Assembly: GCA_025774405.1 (NCBI GenBank)
Contig: JALGWB010000076.1
Coordinates: 1 to 10,537 of the forward strand
Direction of reading: 5' to 3'
DNA length: 10,537 nucleotides
Source of the DNA: a bacterium
GTDB taxonomy: Bacteria > Arandabacterota > Arandabacteria > Arandabacterales > Arandabacteraceae
Positions within the stretch are counted from its first letter, which is position 1; each line of letters begins with the position of its first letter. The notes beneath the pieces were generated by a model. That model was not told where the DNA came from. It made no database searches and saw only the letters and a program-made list of their open reading frames with translations. Below are positions 1-7,337 of this stretch, in pieces. The translations under genes and the position numbers were made by a program.

Positions 1-798
1 TCCCTCGACCATAACCTGTACACAGGCCCTGCGAGCTCTCTCAACGAGCTCACCTATTACCACCGTTTCGCCAACCTGTATAAGATCAGTAGCATCAGCC
101 AGCGAGCCAGGTCTTAAACCATCACCAAGGCTCAAGGTTGCATCATAGGTCCTCGCAAGGTCAAGCAGATCATCATAACGTTTGTAGAGGGGATTCTCCC
201 TTTCATTGTAATACATCCACTCCAGTATGAATGACCCTCCGCGACTTACCACATCGGTCAGGCGGCCGCACTCCTCGAGTTGTCTAAGGACAGACCGTGT
301 AACACCGCAATGGACTGTTATGAAATCAACTCCATCCTTTAGATGGTCCTCTATCGCTGAAAAGAGCTCATCCTCCTTCATCTCAACAACTGAACGCTTC
401 GATCTCACAACACGAACAGCAGCATCATAGATCGGGACAGTCCCTACCGGTACACTCGAAGCCTCGAGGATGGTGCGTCTTATCAGAGTGAGATCGCCAC
501 CGGTGCTGAGATCCATGACAGTATCAGCACCGGCATCAACCGCTGCCCTGAGCTTGCTTAATTCCTTGTCGAGATCGACATCATCAGGGGAAGTCCCCAG
601 GTTAGCATTCACCTTGGTTGAAAGACCCTCTCCTATGCCCAATGCATACCGACCTCTACGCAGGCGATTGACAGGAATCACGATTGTACCCCTGAGCAGT
701 CCTTGAGCTATGTATTGTGGCGAGCGCTTCTCCCGCTCAGCCACGAGCTTGATCTCATCGGTTAGATTGTCTTGTTTGGCTGCCTCAATCTGCGTCAT
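1..798 (-). CDS. thiC: ThiC, phosphomethylpyrimidine synthase (N-terminal 266 codons, cut by window edge)
   Basis: ThiC is the radical-SAM enzyme that rearranges aminoimidazole ribotide into the hydroxymethylpyrimidine phosphate half of thiamine, in the cytosol. The reading frame is open to base 1, so the C-terminus with the CxxCxxxxC cluster is outside the window. Visible family blocks are TKVNANLGTS (61-70), AGADTVMDLSTGGDL (89-103), VPVGTVPIYDA (117-126), FITVHCG (159-165), SRGGS (185-189), SLGDGLRPGSLADA (223-236) and VQVMVEG (260-266). The ATG at 798 starts directly in the pattern of the short (about 430-residue) bacterial/archaeal form, which lacks the extra N-terminal domain of the E. 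coli type. A purine-rich stretch (AGGCGGAAGAGG) precedes it, and a promoter lies just upstream. Family assignment is firm. The paralog BzaF (hydroxybenzimidazole synthase) shares much of this fold and cannot be fully excluded without the C-terminus or context. Confidence 0.93.
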   Translation of the reverse strand, partial: MTQIEAAKQDNLTDEIKLVAEREKRSPQYIAQGLLRGTIVIPVNRLRRGRYALGIGEGLSTKVNANLGTSPDDVDLDKELSKLRAAVDAGADTVMDLSTGGDLTLIRRTILEASSVPVGTVPIYDAAVRVVRSKRSVVEMKEDELFSAIEDHLKDGVDFITVHCGVTRSVLRQLEECGRLTDVVSRGGSFILEWMYYNERENPLYKRYDDLLDLARTYDATLSLGDGLRPGSLADATDLIQVGETVVIGELVERARRACVQVMVEG

Positions 799-841
799 AT
801 CCTCTTCCGCCTTTTCAGAATCGACATCCCGCCCCAAGTGG

Positions 842-870
842 AATATATCCCACCGAGTGCCTCAAGTCAA
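842..870 (-). promoter_or_regulatory. sigma-70-type promoter for thiC
   Basis: On the minus strand, TTGACT (870-865) and TATATT (847-842) are separated by exactly 17 bases. Each differs from consensus at one position. The predicted transcription start falls near 835, giving a leader of about 37 nt before the thiC ATG at 798. This is the only non-coding gap in the window longer than 8 bases, and the hexamers lie wholly inside it (799-880). Promoter activity is inferred from sequence only. Confidence 0.7.
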
Positions 871-880
871 CTTATGCAAG

Positions 881-2557
881 TCAGAACCTTCGCAAAACGG
901 TGAAATGCAATCGAGCGTTGGCGAGGCTCTCACCCCTGCCAGCAGCAATGTCAAGCCTGATGATACCTCCCTTTGCCATTGCCATCACACCAAGACCATA
1001 TCCAACTGGTGCGGACTCAGTGTCGAACGACTCGCCGGAACCGGCAAGCAACGCATAGTCTATGAAAGCGTAGATTCTTGAATCTTGCGATACAATCAAC
1101 CTTGGTTCTACGGTGATCGCTAGCAGTTTATCAGCACTGAAAACCTCCTCACCGTAGCCCCTTACTGAACCCAACCCACCGGCTCTGACCACATGGGAAG
1201 GCGGGATGGATTGATCGGATGAGAAGGCACCTTCAAACAATACACGGTTGAAAAAAACAAAACCCCCGGCAACTGGCAAAGCCCAGTCTCCGACAACATG
1301 TAGCTGTGAGAGCTGCCTGGTCTCATCTTCTTGATCATACCTGAGCTCCGAGGTCCTCTGGACTAATTCGAGCAGGAAGCCTGAGTGGGGATTTAGCGGA
1401 TGATCATGACTGTCGTAAGTCAGACTGAATGAAATCCCTTTCTCAGCAAAGTCACCTTGGGCACCTGATTCGGACCTATCCTTGGTTGTCCCGAGGATCA
1501 AACCCAGGCCAACTTCAAGACCGGATATGCCATGCCAGTTGAGCACCAGCGAGAGCTTTCGACTGGCATAGGATGTGTCACAGACATCCGATTCCGCAGA
1601 TAGAGTCGCAGTCAGGGGCTTCGAAAAGATTCGGGGCTCAGCATAATCCAGCATCCAGGCAAGACGCCCCTTATCGGGTTTTTCCCAAAGGACATGGAAT
1701 CTTCTCAGCGTCCCACCTATGTTGGTAAATTCAAGATCGATTGAGCCAACCAGAGCCCCCCCAGGTGAGGGCGCATAGGCTGCATAGCCACTGAAATAGG
1801 TTGAAGCCGCCTCTCTGACATAGAAACGGATGCTCACAGTGGTATCCATGCTGTCGAAGACCAGATCAGGCTCGGAAACACTATCGAAGACACCAAGGCT
1901 AAGAAGACGCTTGCGTGCACCTTCAACCAGCCTTCCCTCAAACGGCTTTCCCTTCTTGAGGCCTGTTTCTGCCAGAAGTACTTCTTCACGTGTTGTCTTG
2001 AGACCCTCGAAGATCACATCGCGCAGTTTTGCCAGAGGGCCCTCATGCACGCGGAAGCTCAAGGCCAGTGTGTCCCCTCTGGAAGCCACCGCCTCAGACC
2101 TGATGTTGACAAGAGGATAACCAAGGCTGTCATAGAATCTCAGTACTCTATCAATTGCACTTTGAAGTCCTTCAGGATCGAATGGCTCTCCGACGAGGTC
2201 GTTGAAGGCCTCATAGACAGAGACAGATTCAGCAATTTCAACTCCCTTGACATCGACTGACCCCAAAAGATATCTGGGACCTTCGTTTATATCAATCATC
2301 AGGCTCGAATCCCCATCCTCCACCTGATAGCAGTGAACCCTGACTCCCAGATAGCCAAGCTCCCGGTAATATCTGGCGATGCGCTCGCAGAGTGAATCGA
2401 TACAGGCACTATCATTGAAGCACGTCACTGGCTGAATGATCCCGAGGAGTTTCGTATCGCTTGCTGCCTGATTGCCGCGGATGACTACCTCGGCGGTCCA
2501 AACCCGTCCAGCCTGAATGAGAGCTAAGGTCAGAATAAGGAGGATGTTTTTGCACAT
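881..2557 (-). CDS. Omp85/TamA-like outer-membrane assembly protein
   Basis: Omp85 proteins insert or translocate polypeptides at the outer membrane through periplasmic POTRA domains and a 16-strand barrel. This 558-residue protein has a signal peptide (1-22, ending VWTA), three POTRA-like units (about 23-95, 96-176 and 177-250), and a barrel (about 254-558). Each of the first two POTRAs contains the typical YY/FY..LGY helix-loop (64-69, 141-147) and an EGP before the next unit (92-94, 172-174). The strand-exchange loop motif VRGYGEE is at 465-471, inside GGLGSVRGY. The C-terminus, TVLRRF, ends in Phe like a beta-signal. Length and three POTRAs match TamA better than BamA, which has five, but no TamB gene follows; thiC does. 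It starts 7 nt after the stop of the large barrel gene, with only a weak ribosome site (GATGGA), so coupled translation is likely. Four cysteines sit in POTRA1 (46, 52, 57, 76). The Omp85 call is firm; the specific client is unknown. Confidence 0.93.
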   Translation of the reverse strand: MCKNILLILTLALIQAGRVWTAEVVIRGNQAASDTKLLGIIQPVTCFNDSACIDSLCERIARYYRELGYLGVRVHCYQVEDGDSSLMIDINEGPRYLLGSVDVKGVEIAESVSVYEAFNDLVGEPFDPEGLQSAIDRVLRFYDSLGYPLVNIRSEAVASRGDTLALSFRVHEGPLAKLRDVIFEGLKTTREEVLLAETGLKKGKPFEGRLVEGARKRLLSLGVFDSVSEPDLVFDSMDTTVSIRFYVREAASTYFSGYAAYAPSPGGALVGSIDLEFTNIGGTLRRFHVLWEKPDKGRLAWMLDYAEPRIFSKPLTATLSAESDVCDTSYASRKLSLVLNWHGISGLEVGLGLILGTTKDRSESGAQGDFAEKGISFSLTYDSHDHPLNPHSGFLLELVQRTSELRYDQEDETRQLSQLHVVGDWALPVAGGFVFFNRVLFEGAFSSDQSIPPSHVVRAGGLGSVRGYGEEVFSADKLLAITVEPRLIVSQDSRIYAFIDYALLAGSGESFDTESAPVGYGLGVMAMAKGGIIRLDIAAGRGESLANARLHFTVLRRF

Positions 2558-2564
2558 AATTCCA

Positions 2565-5500
2565 TCAGAAAGAAGCCGTCAGTGAACTGCGCATGTTATG
2601 GATCGGCCGAGAACCTTTGACCTTGATACCACTGTACTCAAAGGATAGTGTAATATGGCTTCCTCGGCGAAGGTTCAGCCTCGATACCAGCTGCAGTGAA
2701 TCCCGACGAGGATAGCCCAGAGCCTGATCATGCGATTTCAACACCCTTTGCAACCGCACCGAGTTATCCCACCGTAGACCCTGCGACTGGAGTGTCAAAC
2801 CCGGCTTTAAGAGCCCGACGAGCATGCTGGTACCGGGATTTTCAAAGCGATCACTTGATATTTCCACATCAAGCACACCTCGCAAATGAGATCCAATGCT
2901 TCGTTGCAGACCCAGGCCTGCCATCCATTGGTGTTTACGTGAAGTCGATCTAATCGAGCCAATCTCTGAGATAGCTTGTGCTCTCGTTATTCTGCCTTCA
3001 AGGTGGAGTCCAATGTGCAATGGACCTGTTGTCATCAGTTTCGAAGCAATCTCAAAGCGATTCCTGCTATCTTTCCGATCCAGGCAGCGCTGATCAACGT
3101 CTGACAGAAACCGCCCTGAGATTCTGAAAGCAAACCCATTGCGCCTTCGATAGACGAGCTCCTGTCGAATGTCAGCCTTCGCTGACATGAGATCATCGTT
3201 GGGGCCTGCAAATGGTACCGCATAATCCATCAGATTGTCTGACCGACTTTCGGAAGCAAGCCGAAGTCGCATTGCCGCCGAGATCTGTCCGTCTCGGACG
3301 GGGCCCGCCCTTCGGCCAAGATCAAAATCAATATCCATTGAAGTGAAGTTTACAGCTTCACTACCAGCCTCCTTGCGGATCATCCCGTAGGTGCCGCCGC
3401 CTGGAATGTAGTTGCCGAGGCTATCATAGTCACCTACACCATTGAGCTTCACAAGCTCCCAGGAATACACTGACGTGAACCTATGGCTAAGGTTATAGTC
3501 CACTGAAAGGTTGCTTAACAATCCGAGATCCCGGATATCAAGATGAAGATCGGCTCCTGACAGCTTCTGGTCAGGTTGATTGCTCGATGACTGATAATTA
3601 AGCATTCTTCGGAGAAAACCAGCCTTCAGGTTTAGCCGTTTCGAAAGCCTTAAAGTGAAATGAGCCGAGGCAGTCCAGTCCTGGAGGTGATCAACCCATG
3701 ATCCATCGGTCATCCGTTGTTCCAGACAATGCAAGATCCCGGTTGAAGCCTTGATCACCGAGCCCGACCTCTCCACACCAAAGCGATACTTGTTTCTTCT
3801 TACCAGGATGCTGTCTTCAGATTGCCTGACGTCATAATCCCTTCCAATGCCGAGGGTGGTGAGCCCAAAGGGAATCCGGAGTTCAAAGACATCACAAGCA
3901 AGATCAGGTCGGGATCCTCCACGCTCGATCCCGACTCTTGAGGAGGTCATAGTCAAACCAAATCTTGAAGTTCTGAGCTCCCCTGCGATAGCTTTCCTCA
4001 CAGAAATTCCCATAGGGGTTTCGAGTCTGCCCAGGGTGGCTGAAGTCGAGATCTTCTCACCAAGATCGTAGGACAGAACAAATTCGTCCAATACCTCAAA
4101 GCCGTCCTCGGCCTCTTGACCCCATTTCTCATAGAAGTCAGGTCGTGCTCTAAAGTCAAAACTCTTGAATGAAGAACCTATCATGCGGTGGTTTCCGCTC
4201 ATGCCAATCGTGCCAAGGCAACGTCCTCCAGCCGAAAGCATCGGGGTCGTGCCGTTGATGGAGATCACATAGGCTCTTTGAGCATCATCTCGAGTCGGCT
4301 CATGCAATGTCTGGCTGCCATTCGCTTGTGCAACCTCAGAATTCACTTCGAGCCAGCCCAGTGGTTTGACCTTTGCCGCAACATGGAAAATATCGACTTT
4401 GCCACTCGGCAGCGGTGGAATCCTGTCAATGAAGGCTCCCAGTCCTGTATAGACGTACACATACTTCTGCCATGTTTCTGAATATACATGGCTGTAAGTT
4501 CCCTTGCCTTCCCCCACCTCGGTAAAAGTAACATCATAATCGCCCGCTCCCTCACCGACATAAACATAGTAGCTGCAGCTGTCACCATTTATGCGGATAT
4601 AGCTTCCTTTGCCAGCACCAACGAAGGTGCCTCCATCGCTCCAGCCAGGCATGGCCGAGGTACCCAAAAGGGTCGGGGCACTCTCTTCAACCTGACTTGT
4701 CTCCCCTATGTAGGTAAAGCTGACATCTCCCACTGACCCCAATCCCATGCCCGAAGCCAGATAGTAGAGCCTTCGTGCTTCGCTATCTTCAAGATCATAG
4801 GTCACGAGTAACCTTGAGCCACTCCGCACAGCGATTCGAGGGTTTAGATGGATCTCGCTCTTCTCATAGTCAATCGTATAGTCTCCTGTCTCACCGCGCC
4901 TGAGCTTCCTCCCATCAAGAAATACAGACTCGCTGTTCCTCACGATAAGTGCATGGCCACCATGCTCTCCAGGAACCACATATGGCCCGCTTATTCCTTC
5001 CTTTGTCACGATAACCACTGACTTGCTTGATGTCCTGGCAACAGCTCCTGAGGCCGCAAGATATTTCGAACCCAGCGAACCCTTGAAGTAGAAACCAGTA
5101 ACTTCGCGTTTCACCTGTATAAGGTCCCCATGTGCCTCGTTGATCTCAAGATCCCCAACCCTTGCATAAGCATTTTTGCCAGTAACCTCCACGAATATCC
5201 GATCGAGATCCTTAAGGCGACTGGTAGAACCGCTCCTACCCACCATCATGTCGCGATCGGACAGCACGGCCTTGACATCAACGCTACCAACACTTCCGCT
5301 AAGATTAAGATCAAGCGACTGGCTAACATGTAGCTCATTCAGGCTACCAGCCTCAAGGCGGAGCGATTTCGAACCCGAAGCCCTGATTTGATATTTCTCA
5401 TGCCTGGAGACGTGTTTGGTCTCTGACAGGGGGACCAACTGCCGAGAGTTGTACGTCTGCTTGAAATGCCTCAGCCGATATTCAGGCTCAAGATTAAGCG

Positions 5501-5798
5501 GAAGCACGACGTAAGTGATCCGGATTTGATGGCCCGCTGGAACAGGTCGCGTGAAATAGACGATACCGTCACAATAATCGAACCAATAGTCTTTTGATCT
5601 TTCGATGGGATATCCATTGATAAGCACCGTGTCACTTGCTTCGAGAATCATCCTATCGGGTAGATAAAGGTATGAGGTAATATCATCTGCAGAGTGCTCG
5701 AATCGGTGTGCGCTTGAGACGGTTACACCCTTCGCATGGGCCTGTCCACAAACAAGGCAGATCAAGAAGGCGATGCTGACTCTAGTCGCTACTCTCAT
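2565..5798 (-). CDS. large predicted outer-membrane beta-barrel protein with SprA-like modules
   Basis: The 1077-residue product has a signal peptide (about 1-22, ending GQAHA). A module at 57-98 (ING...KDYWFDY..GIVYF..PVPAG..I.ITY) recurs at 291-335 (LDG..L..GETGDYTIDY...EIHLNPRIAV.SGSRLLVTYD). Such 'DYxxDY..G.i.f' units occur in SprA of the type IX system and in uncharacterised barrels of FCB-type bacteria. Between the two lies a segment (180-219) reading SDRD...G.TSRLKDLDRIFVEV and then ARVGDLE, a pattern I recall from those barrels. A glycine repeat (VGxGxGxY) spans 393-456. From about 470 to the end the protein is alternating amphipathic strands with little helix, ending SSLTASF, consistent with a barrel and a Phe beta-signal. 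At about 1100 residues it is under half the size of true SprA, so equating the two is unwarranted. The start overlaps the propeller gene by 17 nt; AGAGG lies 12 nt upstream. Export and barrel fold are well supported; function is inferred. Confidence 0.8.
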   Translation of the reverse strand: MRVATRVSIAFLICLVCGQAHAKGVTVSSAHRFEHSADDITSYLYLPDRMILEASDTVLINGYPIERSKDYWFDYCDGIVYFTRPVPAGHQIRITYVVLPLNLEPEYRLRHFKQTYNSRQLVPLSETKHVSRHEKYQIRASGSKSLRLEAGSLNELHVSQSLDLNLSGSVGSVDVKAVLSDRDMMVGRSGSTSRLKDLDRIFVEVTGKNAYARVGDLEINEAHGDLIQVKREVTGFYFKGSLGSKYLAASGAVARTSSKSVVIVTKEGISGPYVVPGEHGGHALIVRNSESVFLDGRKLRRGETGDYTIDYEKSEIHLNPRIAVRSGSRLLVTYDLEDSEARRLYYLASGMGLGSVGDVSFTYIGETSQVEESAPTLLGTSAMPGWSDGGTFVGAGKGSYIRINGDSCSYYVYVGEGAGDYDVTFTEVGEGKGTYSHVYSETWQKYVYVYTGLGAFIDRIPPLPSGKVDIFHVAAKVKPLGWLEVNSEVAQANGSQTLHEPTRDDAQRAYVISINGTTPMLSAGGRCLGTIGMSGNHRMIGSSFKSFDFRARPDFYEKWGQEAEDGFEVLDEFVLSYDLGEKISTSATLGRLETPMGISVRKAIAGELRTSRFGLTMTSSRVGIERGGSRPDLACDVFELRIPFGLTTLGIGRDYDVRQSEDSILVRRNKYRFGVERSGSVIKASTGILHCLEQRMTDGSWVDHLQDWTASAHFTLRLSKRLNLKAGFLRRMLNYQSSSNQPDQKLSGADLHLDIRDLGLLSNLSVDYNLSHRFTSVYSWELVKLNGVGDYDSLGNYIPGGGTYGMIRKEAGSEAVNFTSMDIDFDLGRRAGPVRDGQISAAMRLRLASESRSDNLMDYAVPFAGPNDDLMSAKADIRQELVYRRRNGFAFRISGRFLSDVDQRCLDRKDSRNRFEIASKLMTTGPLHIGLHLEGRITRAQAISEIGSIRSTSRKHQWMAGLGLQRSIGSHLRGVLDVEISSDRFENPGTSMLVGLLKPGLTLQSQGLRWDNSVRLQRVLKSHDQALGYPRRDSLQLVSRLNLRRGSHITLSFEYSGIKVKGSRPIHNMRSSLTASF
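4431..4622 (-). repeat. VGxGxGxY glycine repeat inside the large barrel protein
   Basis: Within residues 393-456 of the 1077-residue protein the unit VGxGxGxY appears three times cleanly: VGAGKGSY (393-400), VGEGAGDY (414-421) and VGEGKGTY (428-435). A fourth, degraded copy is YTGLGAF (450-456). Spacing is 14-21 residues, with short tyrosine-rich strands (YYVYV, YVYVY) between units. The DNA copies have diverged, so this is a protein-level repeat and not a recent duplication. It sits between the second SprA-like module and the start of the predicted barrel. Confidence 0.75.
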
Positions 5799-6672
5799 CG
5801 ATCTTGAAGACCTCTATGCTCATCGTTTTCGAATCACTTACGCAGATGATTCCATCATCGCGGCAGGCGACGAATGTGGGTGAAACCAGAATCGCCTGAC
5901 CGAAGGTCTGCACGAATTCACCGTCATCTGTGAATACAGCAACCAGGCCCTGCTGTGAGTCGCAGACCATTATGTAGCGATCCCTATACTCTGCCAAACC
6001 ATACGGGCTTGAAAGGTCAAAGCCAGTAAGATAGCCAATGTGCCTGCCGAAGGATCCAAGCATCTCGACCCTTCCTGCATTTGCTTCGCCAACGAAGATG
6101 CGCCCTGACGCGGTGACCACGCAGTCAAGCGGATAGGCCTGCGTATCACCGCTGAGGTTGATCGTAAAAGGGGCCTCGCCAGAGCCAGTATGCAGCGTCC
6201 TGACGATTCCGTCGAGGCTGACCACACCGTACAGTTGATCATCTTCTCCAATATCAATGCCCGCCACCCCTTCGCCGACGGCGATGCGATCTATGAACAT
6301 TCCCTTTCTATCGAAACATAGCACCGATCCCGATAGCGCATCCGAAACATAGATAGTTGAGAGTGTGATCTCCACATCAACCAGACGACAGGATCCAAGT
6401 GTCGATGGGCAGCTTGTCAGCAATCGCATCTCGGTAAGATCCGCATCGAGAATCCTGACGCAGGAATTGTCACCGTCAACCAAAGCAAGCTTGCCCTCAG
6501 GACTAAAGCTCAATCCAAGAGGTGAGAAAAATGTTGTGGAATCGGATTCGAGACACTCGATAGATCTGATGTGACTTACGATGAAAGGCTTCTCAGGTTG
6601 AGCTGATATCTGCTCGGACGCTGCGGCATTGATAAACGCGAATAGTGAAAGCCATGCAAGCCAGTTTCTCAT
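5782..6672 (-). CDS. secreted six-bladed NHL-type beta-propeller protein
   Basis: The 296-residue product has an N-terminal export signal (MRNWLAWLSLFAFINAAAS), so it should act in the periplasm or at the surface. Six blade-like repeats follow, each with a pattern of P/V-x-G-hydrophobic-strand, a Gly turn, a second strand, an aspartate, then V.xFD..G: about 50-77 (SPLGLSFSPEGKLALVD), 97-130 (IYVSDALSGSVLCFDRKG), 136-162, 181-215, 222-257 (SPYGLAEYRDRYIMVCDSQQG) and 264-291. This matches the 6-bladed NHL/TolB-like fold used for protein or ligand binding. No catalytic residues are apparent. Its ATG directly abuts the TAG of the preceding gene with no visible Shine-Dalgarno sequence, implying reinitiation. 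Its last 17 nt overlap the barrel gene. In this context it is plausibly an accessory subunit of the envelope machinery; that role is inference. Confidence 0.85.
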   Translation of the reverse strand: MRNWLAWLSLFAFINAAASEQISAQPEKPFIVSHIRSIECLESDSTTFFSPLGLSFSPEGKLALVDGDNSCVRILDADLTEMRLLTSCPSTLGSCRLVDVEITLSTIYVSDALSGSVLCFDRKGMFIDRIAVGEGVAGIDIGEDDQLYGVVSLDGIVRTLHTGSGEAPFTINLSGDTQAYPLDCVVTASGRIFVGEANAGRVEMLGSFGRHIGYLTGFDLSSPYGLAEYRDRYIMVCDSQQGLVAVFTDDGEFVQTFGQAILVSPTFVACRDDGIICVSDSKTMSIEVFKIDESSD

Positions 6673-7335
6673 CTAGAATGACTTAGACAGGTAGCATGCG
6701 AACCTGTTGGGCGAGACCTGTCTGAAGTTTAGGCTTAGACCACTCCTCTCCACCCCATCGAGCCTGAACGCAAGATAGACATCTATCATGCTGACAACGC
6801 GGTTGAGAAAAGCAAATCCAGTGGTTAAAACTGCTCGCCTATACGCCTGGCGACTTCGTGTCCTCGTCATTTCAAACTCATCCATGTGGGTAAGGTCGTC
6901 CCACTGCCACGCATCGTCACCGAAATATCCATTGGCTTCAAAATACTCCAGCTGTTTCTCCCGGTCATCCGGATATTTGAGGCGAGCCTGGCGCATAACA
7001 TCAACGTTGTAGTCCTCGCTCGAGACATAATTTGAGAGCAACCGGTAATAATCGTCATCCCTTTCACCTTCAACACCGGCAAACAATTGAGCGAGTTCCT
7101 TATACCTTTCCTCCCGCATGCGCCCCTGCAGTCTGAAACCTGCGAAAGTACCCCAGACAGCTACCTCGGAAACAAACATCGCCTTCGCTCTGCCTTCATA
7201 ACCAAGGTAGAGCTCTCCTGCCCCGGGTACGACGAGTGATAAGAGAACAGCTCGAGCAAGGCTCTTTTGCTGAGCAGCAAGCGACCCTGTCGAAAGCAGC
7301 ACCATGATTGTCACAATACCAACAACTTTTCTCAT
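6673..7335 (-). CDS. exported small envelope protein, DUF5683-like, paralog of its upstream neighbour
   Basis: The 220-residue product starts with a signal sequence (MRKVVGIVTIMVLLSTGSLAAQ). It then has ARAVLLSLVVPGAGELYLG (27-45), the PG.G..Y hairpin motif of DUF5683-type proteins, in which a short helical hairpin is thought to sit in a membrane. A hydrophobic segment follows (about 52-66, FVSEVAVWGTFAG). The middle is charged and Tyr-rich (76-165), with DDAWQWDDL at 140-148. A second hydrophobic stretch (about 168-190) carries NRVVSMIDVYLAFRL, which closely matches GRVVSMIDAAILVRL in the 303-residue neighbour. The protein ends in CYLSKSF. GAGG stands 8 nt before the ATG, and only 2 nt separate it from the upstream stop. 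The biochemical role is unknown. The family name is from memory of the PGxGxxY signature and needs a profile search. Confidence 0.82.
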   Translation of the reverse strand: MRKVVGIVTIMVLLSTGSLAAQQKSLARAVLLSLVVPGAGELYLGYEGRAKAMFVSEVAVWGTFAGFRLQGRMREERYKELAQLFAGVEGERDDDYYRLLSNYVSSEDYNVDVMRQARLKYPDDREKQLEYFEANGYFGDDAWQWDDLTHMDEFEMTRTRSRQAYRRAVLTTGFAFLNRVVSMIDVYLAFRLDGVERSGLSLNFRQVSPNRFACYLSKSF

Positions 7336-7337
7336 AG

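Noticed and set aside
835..837. Upstream in-frame TTG as an alternative thiC start
   Set aside because: It falls at or before the predicted transcription start, and the ATG at 798 matches the N-terminus of the short ThiC form.
841..900. Rho-independent terminator after the Omp85 gene
   Set aside because: No stable inverted repeat followed by a T-run is visible; the gap is taken up by the thiC promoter, so some readthrough into thiC is possible.
710..1081. Plus-strand open frame of 123 codons
   Set aside because: It overlaps the thiC start, the promoter and the end of the Omp85 gene on the other strand and has no recognisable protein features.
2565..5798. Annotating the large barrel as true SprA/Sov
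   Set aside because: It is about 1077 residues against more than 2000 for SprA and only the repeated modules look alike; no other core type IX component is in the window.
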